Shown: positions 28,369-37,036, counted from the first letter of the stretch. The stretch is 51,982 nt of DNA from an uncultured Prevotellaceae bacterium (GCA_947166345.1 CAMVDU010000017.1:1-51982); one strand, 5' to 3'. Numbers and translations: made by a program. The notes: generated from the letters alone by a model not told the origin.

Positions 28369-29463
28369 ATGGAACATCCCGAGAACAGCGCAGAATATGC
28401 TGGTCTGCAAGTCAATAGTGGCGTAGCACAGCCATCCATCATCAACCCCTACCTGAAGCGCAGTCGCGTGCGCCGTCGTGAGCTGTCGGCAGCCGAGATG
28501 GTTGAAGGCATCGTGAAAGGCGATGTCACCATCCTGTCGCAGGCTGTCACCCTCATTGAGAGTGTCAATCCCGACCATCAAGCCAAAGCGCAGGAGGTCA
28601 TCGAGAAGTGCTTACCCTTCAGCGGCAATAGCATCAGAGTGGGCATCAGCGGCGTACCTGGCGCTGGCAAATCGACCTCTATCGATGAGTTTGGCACCCA
28701 CGTCCTGCGCGAGAAGGGCGGACGACTGGCAGTCCTTGCCATCGACCCCTCCAGCGAGCGTACCAAGGGCAGCATTCTTGGCGACAAGACACGCATGGAG
28801 AAACTGGCTATCCATCCCGACTCGTTCATCCGCCCCAGTCCGTCGGCAGGTTCTCTGGGAGGTGTGGCGCGTAAGACGCGTGAGACGATTATCCTTTGCG
28901 AGGCTGCAGGCTTCGACAAGATATTCGTTGAGACCGTTGGTGTAGGCCAGAGTGAGACGGCTTGTCACTCGATGGTGGATTTCTTCCTGCTCATCCAGGT
29001 GGCAGGTACAGGCGATGAGCTGCAGGGCATCAAGCGCGGCATCATGGAGATCTCTGACGGTATCGTCATCAACAAGTGCGACGGCGATAATGTGGACCGA
29101 TGTCAGATGGCTGCCACCAACTTCCGCAATGCCCTCCATTTCTTCCCTATGCCCGAGAGCGGATGGTTGCCTAAGGTACTCTGCTACAGCGGCTTCTATG
29201 GCACGGGCGTCAAGGAAATATGGGACATGATCTACGAGTATATCGACTTCGTGAAAGCCAACGGTTACTTTGACTACCGTCGCAACGAACAGGCCAAATA
29301 CTGGATGTACGAGAGCATCAACGAGCACCTGCGCCTTAACTTCTACAATAATCCTGTCATCAAGAACCAGCTGAAGACCGCTGAACAGTCGGTCCTCGAA
29401 GGCCACAAGACCAGCTTCGTAGCAGCAGCCGACTTGCTTGACACCTACTTCAAAAACCTATAA
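28369..29463 (+). CDS. meaB: methylmalonyl-CoA mutase-associated GTPase MeaB
   Basis: 364 residues of the G3E P-loop GTPase class. The Walker A motif is GVPGAGKST (95-103); LAIDPSSERTKGSILGDKTRM, ETVGVGQSE and NKCDGDN supply the switch and base-recognition elements. MeaB loads and protects the adenosylcobalamin-dependent methylmalonyl-CoA mutase, used by Prevotella for propionate formation. The mutase genes are not in this window. The stop codon TAA is part of a 9-bp repeat. Confidence 0.95.
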   Translation: MEHPENSAEYAGLQVNSGVAQPSIINPYLKRSRVRRRELSAAEMVEGIVKGDVTILSQAVTLIESVNPDHQAKAQEVIEKCLPFSGNSIRVGISGVPGAGKSTSIDEFGTHVLREKGGRLAVLAIDPSSERTKGSILGDKTRMEKLAIHPDSFIRPSPSAGSLGGVARKTRETIILCEAAGFDKIFVETVGVGQSETACHSMVDFFLLIQVAGTGDELQGIKRGIMEISDGIVINKCDGDNVDRCQMAATNFRNALHFFPMPESGWLPKVLCYSGFYGTGVKEIWDMIYEYIDFVKANGYFDYRRNEQAKYWMYESINEHLRLNFYNNPVIKNQLKTAEQSVLEGHKTSFVAAADLLDTYFKNL

Positions 29464-29536
29464 GACCTATAAGCCCTATAGGTCCCATAAGACCCATTAG
29501 TCCCATAAGACCCATTAGACCCATTAGACCCATTAA
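29456..29536 (+). repeat. 9-bp tandem repeat starting on the meaB stop codon
   Basis: Nine units of ACCYATWAG type. The first (ACCTATAAG, 29456-29464) contains the meaB TAA stop. In the meaB frame the next units give TAA, TAG and TAA again, so stops are repeated every 27 or fewer bases. The array ends 5 bp before the ispH ATG, which is in the same frame. Confidence 0.85.
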
Positions 29537-29541
29537 ACAAA

Positions 29542-30414
29542 ATGACCCTACAAATAGAAATTGACAGCGACAGCGGCTTCTGCTTTGGTGTGACCACAGC
29601 CATCAAGAAGGCAGAAGAGGAACTGGCACGCGGCGAGAAGCTCTACTGTCTGGGCGACATCGTGCACAACAGTATGGAGTGCGACCGTCTGCGCAGCTTG
29701 GGGCTCATCACCATCGACCACGAGCAGATGCGACAGTTGCACGACGTCAAGGTGCTGTTGCGTGCTCACGGCGAACCGCCTGCCACCTATGAGCTGGCCC
29801 GTCAGAACAATATCGAGATTATCGATGCCACCTGCCCTGTGGTATTGCAGCTACAAAAACGCATCAAGAAGCAATATGGCGCCAACAGTCAGATTGTTAT
29901 CTTCGGAAAGAAAGGTCATGCTGAAGTATTGGGACTGGTGGGCCAAACTGAGGGCAACGCCATTGTTATTGAAAGCTTCGACGAAGTGATGAAACTGGAC
30001 TTTCATCACGACATCTTTCTTTACAGCCAGACCACCAAGAGCCTCGACGAGTTCCATCGCATCATCGACTACATTCAGGCCCACATCGCTCCCGATGCCA
30101 CCTTCAAGAGCTTCGATACCATCTGCCGCTCAGTAGCCAACCGCATGCCCAACATCTCGCAGTTTGCCAAGCGCCACGACCTGATTCTGTTCGTTTGCGG
30201 ACGCAAGAGTTCCAATGGCAAGGTACTGTTCAACGAGTGCCTGCGCGTCAACCCCAACTCGCATCTCATCGAAGGCCCTGATGAGATATCACCCCAATGG
30301 CTCAACGGCATTCAGACCATCGGTATCTGTGGTGCCACATCGACACCGAAATGGCTCATGGAACAATGCCGTGATGCCATTATAGAAGCACAGAAAGACC
30401 AACAAAGGGAGTAA
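29542..30414 (+). CDS. ispH: 4-hydroxy-3-methylbut-2-enyl diphosphate reductase
   Basis: 290 residues. The three cysteines that hold the iron-sulfur cluster are Cys14 (GFCFGV), Cys98 (DATCPV) and Cys195 (FDTICRSV). The diphosphate-binding histidines are His42, His76 (RAHGEP) and His126 (KKGHAE). It performs the last step of the MEP route, making IPP and DMAPP. It sits between meaB and the DUF177-rpmF-fabH run, which has its own -7 element. Confidence 0.96.
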   Translation: MTLQIEIDSDSGFCFGVTTAIKKAEEELARGEKLYCLGDIVHNSMECDRLRSLGLITIDHEQMRQLHDVKVLLRAHGEPPATYELARQNNIEIIDATCPVVLQLQKRIKKQYGANSQIVIFGKKGHAEVLGLVGQTEGNAIVIESFDEVMKLDFHHDIFLYSQTTKSLDEFHRIIDYIQAHIAPDATFKSFDTICRSVANRMPNISQFAKRHDLILFVCGRKSSNGKVLFNECLRVNPNSHLIEGPDEISPQWLNGIQTIGICGATSTPKWLMEQCRDAIIEAQKDQQRE

Positions 30415-30493
30415 AAAACGTGAAAAAACACTATTTCTAAGCCCAAAAACGAAAAAAGTTGGACATTTCCGTGTTTATTTTAAAAAAAATAAG

Positions 30494-30501
30494 TAACTTT
30501 G
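30494..30501 (+). promoter_or_regulatory. -7 element upstream of the DUF177-rpmF-fabH operon
   Basis: TAACTTTG matches TAnnTTTG and lies 18 bp before the ATG at 30520. The -33 region is AT-rich without a clean TTG at 19-21 bp. The gap 30415-30493 shows no terminator. Confidence 0.55.
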
Positions 30502-30519
30502 CAGCCCAAAAGTGCAACT

Positions 30520-31044
30520 ATGTGTAGTTTAGAGCGATTCAAGATTGATCTGAAGAGTCTGACAGAGGTCGAAACACCTCTGGAATACGAGCTCGACGAC
30601 CAGTATTTCCAGTCGCTCGAAGACGCTCAGGTGCAGTACGGCTCGTTGCATGTGTCGGGGTCTATACGCAAGACCGTCGGCTTTTTTGAGTTGAAGCTGC
30701 ATTCTGAAGGCATTGTCCGCATACCCTGCGATCGCTGTCTTGAACTGATGGACCAGCCCATCGAGGCCGATCTTCACCTGACAGTAAAGCTTGGAAGCGA
30801 ATACGCCGAAGACGATGACATCATCACGGTCGATGAGAACGAAGGAATACTCGACACGTCGTGGTTCATCTACGAGTCAGTAGCACTGGCGGTACCCATC
30901 CAGCACGTTCACCAACTTGGCGGTTGTAACGTCGCTATGAGCGAGAAGCTACAAGAGCTCTCGGCTGCCCGAAGCAGCGATGCGGACGCACAGGAGATTG
31001 ACCCACGGTGGGAAGCACTACTAAAATTAAAAAGCGAAGAGTGA
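30520..31044 (+). CDS. DUF177/YceD family protein
   Basis: 174 residues. The family's central motif is IPCDRCLELM (about 73-82), with a second conserved cysteine in LGGCN near residue 137. The protein is acidic in its C-terminal half. DUF177 genes sit before rpmF in most bacteria and the protein has been tied to 23S rRNA processing in some lineages. The start at 30520 is chosen because it follows the -7 element. The 77-bp gap to rpmF has A/T-rich near repeats (GTAAAAT, GTAAATA) and nothing else. Confidence 0.9.
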   Translation: MCSLERFKIDLKSLTEVETPLEYELDDQYFQSLEDAQVQYGSLHVSGSIRKTVGFFELKLHSEGIVRIPCDRCLELMDQPIEADLHLTVKLGSEYAEDDDIITVDENEGILDTSWFIYESVALAVPIQHVHQLGGCNVAMSEKLQELSAARSSDADAQEIDPRWEALLKLKSEE

Positions 31045-31121
31045 AAAGCAAAACCATTTGCTGTCGCTCGGAACGTAAAATGAAATTGTAAAATAGTAAA
31101 TAGTTAAAACGTTATTCAATT

Positions 31122-31313
31122 ATGGCACATCCTAAAAGAAGACAATCAAACACTCGTACCGCCAAGCGTCGTACTCACGACAAGGCAGTAGCTCCCACAC
31201 TGGCAGTATGCCCCAACTGTGGTGCTTACTACATCTACCACACCGTATGCCCCACCTGCGGCTACTATCGTGGTAAGGTAGCTATCAAGATGGACGAAGA
31301 AGTAGCTGAATAA
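31122..31313 (+). CDS. rpmF: 50S ribosomal protein L32
   Basis: 63 residues opening [17 protein letters not shown]. The zinc-ribbon cysteines are all present (Cys30, Cys33, Cys43, Cys46 in CPNCGAYY and CPTCGYYR), so this is the zinc-binding form. Its TAA stop shares a base with the fabH ATG (TAATG), giving tight coupling. Confidence 0.97.
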   Translation: MAHPKRRQSNTRTAKRRTHDKAVAPTLAVCPNCGAYYIYHTVCPTCGYYRGKVAIKMDEEVAE

Positions 31314-32317
31314 TGGGAAAGATCAACGCTGTCATAACAGGCGTCGGCGGCTACGTGCCCGACTATGTCCTCACCAACGAGGAACTGTCGCGCATGGTAG
31401 ATACCAATGATGAGTGGATCATGACGCGTGTCGGAATCAAAGAGCGCCGAATCCTCACAGAAGAGGGTCTCGGCACTTCTTATATGGCACGTAAGGCTGC
31501 AAAGCAGCTCGTCAAGAAGACGGGAGTCAATCCCGACGAGATAGACGCGCTCATTGTTGCCACGTCGACAGCCGACTATCACTTTCCTTCTACAGCCAGC
31601 ATCGTCATCGGTAAGCTTGGACTGAAAAACGCGATGGCCTTCGACTTCTGGGCTGCCTGCTGCGGATTCATCTATTCACTCGACGTAGCTGCCTCTATGA
31701 TTCAGAGCGGACGCTACAAGAAGATCATCCTCATCGGCGCCGACAAGATGTCGTCAGCCACCGACTATCGCGATCGCAACACCTGCCCCCTCTTCGGCGA
31801 TGGTGCAGCCGCCGTGCTGCTCGAAGCCACAGAAGAAGAAGGCTTCGGACTGCAGGACTCTTACCTGCGTACCGATGGTCTGGGACTGCCCTTCCTCCAC
31901 ATGAAGGCAGGCGGCTCCGTGAGCCCAGCCAGCCATTTCACCGTAGAGCATCGCATGCACTACACCTATCAGGAAGGTCGCACCGTGTTCCGCTATGCCG
32001 TCACCAACATGAGCGACGACTGCGCACTCATAGCTGAGCGCAACGGACTGAACAAGGACAACATCAACTGGGTCGTCCCCCATCAGGCCAACATGCGCAT
32101 CATCGAAGCCGTAGCCAAGCGACTGGAAATGCCTATGGAGCAGGTGATGGTCAACATTGAGCACTTCGGCAACACCTCTGCTGCCACCATCCCCCTTGCA
32201 CTCTGGGAATACGAACCCAAGCTTCGCAAGGGCGACAACATCATCATGACTGCCTTCGGTGCCGGCTTCGTTCACGGAGCCAACTACCTGAAGTGGTTCT
32301 ACGATGGCACCAAGTAA
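31313..32317 (+). CDS. fabH: beta-ketoacyl-ACP synthase III
   Basis: 334 residues. The thiolase-fold catalytic triad is Cys116 (WAACCGF), His257 (VPHQANMRI) and Asn287 (HFGNTSAA). It condenses acetyl-CoA with malonyl-ACP to start fatty-acid synthesis. plsX, which often lies between rpmF and fabH elsewhere, is absent. A hairpin terminator follows. Confidence 0.96.
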   Translation: MGKINAVITGVGGYVPDYVLTNEELSRMVDTNDEWIMTRVGIKERRILTEEGLGTSYMARKAAKQLVKKTGVNPDEIDALIVATSTADYHFPSTASIVIGKLGLKNAMAFDFWAACCGFIYSLDVAASMIQSGRYKKIILIGADKMSSATDYRDRNTCPLFGDGAAAVLLEATEEEGFGLQDSYLRTDGLGLPFLHMKAGGSVSPASHFTVEHRMHYTYQEGRTVFRYAVTNMSDDCALIAERNGLNKDNINWVVPHQANMRIIEAVAKRLEMPMEQVMVNIEHFGNTSAATIPLALWEYEPKLRKGDNIIMTAFGAGFVHGANYLKWFYDGTK

Positions 32318-32341
32318 GAAGTTGCTGATTTTCGAACAATC

Positions 32342-32379
32342 AAGAGGATGAGTCAATCAAATGGCCCATCCTCTTTTTA
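32342..32379 (+). terminator. rho-independent-type terminator after fabH
   Basis: AAGAGGATG (32342-32350) pairs with CATCCTCTT (32367-32375) around a 16-nt loop and is followed by TTTAT. It closes the DUF177-rpmF-fabH operon. The stretch 32380-32497 after it holds no gene. Confidence 0.75.
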
Positions 32380-32497
32380 TATGTTTAGCTATTTGCAATT
32401 TGCACACTTTTGAGGGGCACAAACATCAAAGTCTCGCGTACCTTATATTATTAAGATATTGATTGAGGCACTCTGTAATAACTTTCTCAGCGAAAAT

Positions 32498-32528
32498 TTG
32501 GAATTCTCGAAAATAGTTTGTATCTTTG
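32498..32528 (+). promoter_or_regulatory. promoter of the antitoxin-like gene
   Basis: TTG (32498-32500), 20 bp, TATCTTTG (32521-32528), 30 bp before the ATG at 32559. Confidence 0.7.
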
Positions 32529-32558
32529 CCTGCGAGAACTAAGAAAACAAAGAAGTAT

Positions 32559-32783
32559 ATGGAAGCAATCACCTTTAGTCCAGCACAAGTGCACGTTTTC
32601 AACCTCGTGTCGCATATCAAGTCTGATCTTGGGTTGGATGATAAACTCAAGGCTCAGCTTGCTGCCTTCTACGCAAAGCAAATAGACGACGAGATGGATG
32701 CTCTTTGGGAGAGTGGTCAATTTGATGAGAAACGAATGAAAGAACTTCGTGGCTCCCATTTTCGTACTCCTTACAACAAGTAA
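32559..32783 (+). CDS. small antitoxin-like protein of a PIN-type toxin-antitoxin pair
   Basis: 74 residues (MEAITFSPAQVHVFNLV...), helical, with a KQIDDEMDALWESGQFDEKRMKELR stretch ending in HFRTPYNK. Small proteins of this look precede PIN toxins in Bacteroidetes; this is from memory. The assignment rests mainly on the PIN remnant that starts 3 bp downstream of the stop. The gene itself is intact and has a good promoter. Confidence 0.65.
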   Translation: MEAITFSPAQVHVFNLVSHIKSDLGLDDKLKAQLAAFYAKQIDDEMDALWESGQFDEKRMKELRGSHFRTPYNK

Positions 32784-32786
32784 TCC

Positions 32787-32952
32787 ATGAATCCAGTTGT
32801 CATCGACACGAACTGTCTGTTGCAAATTATCGCCTGGTGCCGACTACCTGGTATCGGAAGACAACCACTTCAACGTGCTTCGTAAAACACCATTCCCACA
32901 CCTGAATCTTGTTACTCTCGATGAGTTTATGGAAACAAGGCTCGTCAAGTAA
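32787..32952 (+). pseudogene. PIN-domain toxin, collapsed by internal deletion and frameshift
   Basis: The 5' end encodes MNPVVIDTNCLLQ, the first PIN strand with its metal-binding Asp. From 32836, in the +1 frame, the sequence encodes GADYLVSEDNHFNVL and ends with LNLVTLDEFMETRLVK, the last PIN acidic motif and C-terminus. The middle of the domain, about 80-90 residues, is missing, and the two ends are out of frame, so the only product would be a 32-residue peptide. This is a disabled toxin next to an intact antitoxin-like gene. Confidence 0.8.
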
Positions 32953-33113
32953 CATATATAATGTATAACTAAAACCAAAGATGCCTATGGGCTGAGATAG
33001 ATATAACTGAAAAGGACATATAGGATGAATATCCACTTTTAGATTCTTGCTTCAGATAATTGGGGAATTAGATGAAACAATCAAGAACGAAAGATGGAGT
33101 TCGCGCCTGATGG

Positions 33114-33189
33114 CGTGGACTTTTACTCGTTTAAGATTGTTAGGTTATCCCCAATACCTCTGAAGCGTAGACGAAGTAAATTGTCCACG
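33114..33189. repeat. long imperfect inverted repeat
   Basis: CGTGGACTTTTACT (33114-33127) and AGTAAATTGTCCACG (33175-33189) are complementary apart from one or two positions, with 47 bp between. TTTTCTTTTCC follows. It may be a terminator with a large loop or a relic of a small mobile element. The gap 32953-33238 otherwise shows no gene that I can support. Confidence 0.5.
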
Positions 33190-33238
33190 TTTTCTTTTCC
33201 GTGAAATAACAACCATTTAATAACTAAAAATTTAGATT

Positions 33239-33808
33239 ATGAAAAGATTATCAGTAATTGCCTTTGCCTTGACAGTCACATTGAGCACTTATGCTTATTA
33301 TGATGACTATAGCGGCTCGTCATCAAGTTTTGAGATGCCTGGATGGTTTACCTTTATGGGTGTTGTTATGATTATCTGGGGTGTCTTGGAGATTATCCTT
33401 TTCTTCAAGATATGGGGAATGACGAATGATGTAAAGGCCATGAAGAAAGACATGTTTAATGAAACTGCTTTCTCATCAGATGCTGAATTGGCCCAATTCG
33501 TCAGAAAGAACATCGTTCTTGGAAATATTGAGAACATCAAGCGTATTCTTTTACAAAACTTCATGGACACCATTAAGAATCGCTATAATACACTACGACA
33601 ATATTCCAGTTTATCTACTGAGGAGATTATGCAGATTGAAATTAAATCATATATCGAAACTCTTCAAAAGCAATTCGACATTATTGGCGAAAAACTACCA
33701 GTTTACATTCAGCGAATGGCCACTTTCGATGATTACTTTAGTCTTTTTAAAAAAGAAGATTTGAAGTACAAAGAATTACAACTATCTGATTTTAGAAAGA
33801 ACGAATAG
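33239..33808 (+). CDS. membrane-anchored protein of unknown function
   Basis: 189 residues. A signal-like N-terminus (MKRLSVIAFALTVTLSTYAYY) is followed by a serine-rich stretch and a strong membrane helix (about 36-58, WFTFMGVVMIIWGVLEIILFF). The rest is a cytosolic or periplasmic helical region with a possible coiled coil (about 60-160). It is AT-richer than the neighbouring genes, as expected of an accessory gene. No TAnnTTTG box is evident ahead of it. I do not recognise the family. Confidence 0.75.
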   Translation: MKRLSVIAFALTVTLSTYAYYDDYSGSSSSFEMPGWFTFMGVVMIIWGVLEIILFFKIWGMTNDVKAMKKDMFNETAFSSDAELAQFVRKNIVLGNIENIKRILLQNFMDTIKNRYNTLRQYSSLSTEEIMQIEIKSYIETLQKQFDIIGEKLPVYIQRMATFDDYFSLFKKEDLKYKELQLSDFRKNE

Positions 33809-33819
33809 CATTACAATTA

Positions 33820-33968
33820 TACAGTTATACAGTTTTTAAAAAGGGGTATGCATATTTGTCAAATCACTCAACATTGTATTATAACTTATTGATATATAAT
33901 TAGTTATATATAATATATATAAAATGTAGAGAAAATGATACCCCTCAAAAACAAACTGTATAACTGTA
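33820..33968. repeat. large inverted repeat around an AT-rich core
   Basis: The arms 33820-33849 and 33938-33968 are inverted copies: 16 bp outermost are identical (TACAGTTATACAGTTT) and 7 bp innermost (GGGGTAT), with a short mismatch between. The 88-bp core is nearly all A/T and codes for nothing. It could be a miniature mobile element or a strong cruciform/terminator between the convergent genes at 33808 and 34567. Beyond it, 34009-34021 has a small palindrome (GCTGATAATCAGC) and 34022-34309 shows no gene. Confidence 0.7.
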
Positions 33969-34309
33969 TGTGCAGACCAGACTACAATCACAAACATTCA
34001 TCTAAAAGGCTGATAATCAGCAAGATGTAATATTTGCAAATACGAGATGCCTAAGATGTTGTACCTCGAATATGGACAAAAACATTACATATTACAGCTC
34101 TAAAAGGCCAAAAAAGGCATCAAAAATGCCAAGTTTCGATGATTTTACCTGCACTTTGCGCACAAACATACTTCCAAAAAAATCAGCATTCGGAACGATT
34201 TGAGTAGGGAAATTACAGCTAAACGGTCTTCTTGATGCCGATTCAAGGGTTTACAAGTGCCTCTTTTACTACTAATTGAAACTAAAGAGATGCTCTTACT
34301 GTCACTAAT

Positions 34310-34571
34310 GAAACGACTCCTTTCTGCAACAAGACGCTCCTTGGTAAGCAAGATGACGCTCCTTACTGGGCAAGGTGATGCTCCTTGCTGACCACCGAGA
34401 CGCTCCTTGCAGAGCAAGATGACGCAGATCGTGAGGCAAAGTGACGCAGAAGGCAACCCTTTGACTTAAGTCGAACGACCTTTTGACTTAAGTCACGAGA
34501 CCTTTTGACTTAAGTCACGAGACCTTTTGACTTAAGTCAAAAGGTAGGAAAGTGTGTCTGCTGGGGTCACG
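34310..34571 (+). repeat. composite 22-bp-period repeat, locus B
   Basis: Degenerate units of 17-25 bp with the core GACGCTCC or GACGCAG (34310-34457) lead into four palindromic units (34458-34544), each with exact GACTTAAGTC. The fourth (34523-34544) is a perfect 22-bp palindrome. It is followed by AGGAAAGTG and one more unit (34550-34571) that matches locus A's AAGTGACGC unit at 16 of 22 positions and contains the stop codon of the CotH-like gene. Confidence 0.9.
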
Positions 34572-35943
34572 GAACGATGGTTTTCCTGTTGCCGTAAAGA
34601 TAGATGCCTGGACGCGTGGGACGGCCATTGAGTTTGCGACCGTCTAAGGTGTACCAGTTGGGATTGTCTGAAGGTTCTGCCCTGTAGCTCATGATATCAC
34701 TTATACCCTCGCCCCATTTCTTGCGCAGGAAATCGACCTTGTAGCCCATTTGCTGCTTGAAATTCCTTTTTCTGCCCTCCACATCGGTGGTGCCATATTG
34801 TGGCCAGCGGCTGGCATCGCTCAATACTGCCTGCGAGATCTTACTGACAAAGTCGTCAATGAAGCCATCAAGTTGGGTATATTCGTTACCTAAGAAGCGT
34901 TGCCAAATATACTTGACGCGCTCCTGGAATCGTGGGAACTTAGCAATTTCACCAATCCAGTTCTGACCAAAGGGCGGATCTTGGTAGATGAACTTGTCGT
35001 GACCACGATGGAAGGCGTTGCCGAAGTCCCAGACAGGACCAAATATCAACAGCGTGTTGTCGCCTCGCTCCTTATGAATATAGCAACTGCCATGAAACGA
35101 CTCGGCATTATCCATCACTTCCTGCACGATATAGAACCGCGCCAGCGTGTCCATATCAATATACTGTTCCCAATCGGTGCTGTTCTTGTCAGAGGCATAA
35201 ATGGCGTCATCGGTAGCTTTCATCAGCTCTGTGATATAGTTGCGCTGAACATCCGACAACACCTCAGGAGTATGAAACGTGAAACGAAGCTTTGCGCCGT
35301 TGCCTTCCTTCATCCTCAGCTGGCCTTCCTCTTCGTAGTTGTTTATCTCCATCAGCCAACCTCCTGTCACGCTATCCGGATCGGTTTCCATATCAGCCTG
35401 TTCCACGATATTCACGCGCTTGGTGGCTACGCGTATCTTGTCGGTCAACATGTAGAGTCCAATATAACTGCCATTGAGCACCACCTCAACGGGCTGTTGC
35501 TCAGGGGTATAGGCCAATCCCAGCATTCTGCTCAGTTCGAAGCCTACCGTATTACGCAGAAACACCAGATTGTCATCAGGATGGGCCAATAAGGTAAAGT
35601 GCTTGCTTTTCTTCATGCCAAGAGGTTTCACTCCGTCTTCGAATTTCAGTCGGTAGGGTTTCTTGTCAAATGCGCTCCAAGTATAGTTGCCGCGTCCCTT
35701 AATCAGCAGAGGCACCTGACTGTCGGCACTACCCAGTGCCTCGTAGCCCTCGATGCCCAGAGGGTCAATGTAGCAGGTGGCCTGCACATACTCCTCCTTC
35801 GAGGTGATAGGCTTCTCGGATGTGATGAAAAGAACGGGCAGGGTTCCTGAATAGCTTTTCGCAGCCGCTTGAAGATGGTCTGAAGCATAGACCCCGATCC
35901 CCAAGAACAACAGAGTGATGATGATGGTGAGTTTTCTTATCAT
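34567..35943 (-). CDS. secreted CotH-like kinase family protein
   Basis: 458 residues with a signal peptide (MIRKLTIIITLLFLGIGVYA). CotH-fold features are KGRGNYTWSAFDKKPYRLKF, LLAHPDDNLVFLRN, VEVVLNGSYIGLYMLTDKI, GWLMEINNYE and the metal-site motif FGPVWDFGNAF. CotH proteins are protein kinase-like; secreted bacterial members are little known. The C-terminus (WYTLDGRKLNGRPTRPGIYL then YGNRKTIVP) resembles the tail of the GH127-like protein but stops early, where the repeat array begins. Confidence 0.88.
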   Translation of the reverse strand: MIRKLTIIITLLFLGIGVYASDHLQAAAKSYSGTLPVLFITSEKPITSKEEYVQATCYIDPLGIEGYEALGSADSQVPLLIKGRGNYTWSAFDKKPYRLKFEDGVKPLGMKKSKHFTLLAHPDDNLVFLRNTVGFELSRMLGLAYTPEQQPVEVVLNGSYIGLYMLTDKIRVATKRVNIVEQADMETDPDSVTGGWLMEINNYEEEGQLRMKEGNGAKLRFTFHTPEVLSDVQRNYITELMKATDDAIYASDKNSTDWEQYIDMDTLARFYIVQEVMDNAESFHGSCYIHKERGDNTLLIFGPVWDFGNAFHRGHDKFIYQDPPFGQNWIGEIAKFPRFQERVKYIWQRFLGNEYTQLDGFIDDFVSKISQAVLSDASRWPQYGTTDVEGRKRNFKQQMGYKVDFLRKKWGEGISDIMSYRAEPSDNPNWYTLDGRKLNGRPTRPGIYLYGNRKTIVP

Positions 35944-35957
35944 AACTTACTTGCCTG

Positions 35958-35988
35958 CAAAGTTAAGCATTTTTTCCGAACAAGCCAA
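35958..35988 (-). promoter_or_regulatory. promoter of the CotH-like gene
   Basis: On the reverse strand TTG (35986-35988), 20 bp, TAACTTTG (35958-35965), 15 bp before the ATG at 35943. Confidence 0.7.
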
Positions 35989-36070
35989 AATTACGAAAGA
36001 TTTTCATCAGAGTTTGGCAGTTGAGAGATGATTGAAAGGATGCTCTCGCAGAAATATTCAGAGAATAATT

Positions 36071-36100
36071 TTGAAGTTCGCCCAGTTTTTTGTAATTTTG
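36071..36100 (+). promoter_or_regulatory. promoter of era
   Basis: TTG (36071-36073), 19 bp, TAATTTTG (36093-36100), 41 bp before the ATG at 36141. Era thus has its own promoter here. Confidence 0.65.
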
Positions 36101-36140
36101 CAGTCGTGCATGATAACGCACCAATAAGAACCATTAGACA

Positions 36141-37025
36141 ATGCATAAGGCAGGATTCGTAAATATTGTGGGTAATCCCAACGTAGGCAAATCGACGCTG
36201 ATGAATCAGCTGGTGGGCGAACGCATCTCTATTGCCACCTTCAAGGCGCAGACCACACGCCATAGGATTATGGGCATCGTGAACACGGACGACATGCAGA
36301 TCGTGTTCAGCGACACGCCAGGTGTGTTGAAACCCAACTACAAGCTGCAGGAGTCGATGCTCGCCTTCTCAGAGTCGGCCCTTCAGGATGCCGACGTGCT
36401 GCTCTACGTGACCGATGTCGTTGAGAACCCCGAGAAAAACATGGACTTTCTGGAGAAGGTGCAGAAGATGACTATTCCCATCATCTTGCTGATCAATAAG
36501 ATTGATGAATTATCCGGTGACAAGGCTCTGGGCGATATCGTCGCCAAGTGGCACTCGCTGCTGCCCAATGCAGAGATTCTGCCCATCTCAGCAAAGAACA
36601 AGTTTGGCACCGACATCCTGCTCAAACGCATCAAGGAACTGTTGCCAGAAAGTCCAGCCTTCTTTGACAAAGACCAGCTGACGGACAAGCCTGCCCGCTT
36701 CTTTGTCTCAGAGATTATCCGCGAAAAGATTCTGCTGTTCTATGACAAGGAGGTGCCCTACTCCGTCGAGGTGGTAGTAGAGCGTTTCAAGGAGGATGAG
36801 CGTCGCATCCACATCAACGCCATCATCTACGTTGAGCGCGAATCGCAGAAAGGTATCATTATCGGCCATCAGGGTGTAGCCCTGAAGAAGGTATCGACCG
36901 AAGCCCGCAAAGCGCTTGAGAAATTCTTCGACAAACCCATCTACCTTGAGATTTTCGTCAAGGTAGATAAGGACTGGCGCTCATCACAAAAGGAGCTCGA
37001 CAACTTCGGCTACAACCCCGAATAG
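36141..37025 (+). CDS. era: GTPase Era
   Basis: 294 residues. G1 is GNPNVGKST (11-19), G3 is DTPG, G4 is NKID, and the C-terminal KH domain has GIIIGHQGVALKKV. Era binds the 3' end of 16S rRNA and helps 30S assembly. In many Bacteroidetes it follows fabH directly and precedes der; here 3.8 kb of accessory DNA separates it from fabH and the histidine genes follow instead of der. Confidence 0.96.
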   Translation: MHKAGFVNIVGNPNVGKSTLMNQLVGERISIATFKAQTTRHRIMGIVNTDDMQIVFSDTPGVLKPNYKLQESMLAFSESALQDADVLLYVTDVVENPEKNMDFLEKVQKMTIPIILLINKIDELSGDKALGDIVAKWHSLLPNAEILPISAKNKFGTDILLKRIKELLPESPAFFDKDQLTDKPARFFVSEIIREKILLFYDKEVPYSVEVVVERFKEDERRIHINAIIYVERESQKGIIIGHQGVALKKVSTEARKALEKFFDKPIYLEIFVKVDKDWRSSQKELDNFGYNPE

Positions 37026-37036
37026 CACCAATTATT

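Noticed and set aside
33094..33204. Short open frame encoding about 36 residues (MEFAPDGVDFYSFK...)
   Set aside because: It overlaps both arms of an inverted repeat, and I see no promoter or family resemblance, so I cannot support it as a gene.
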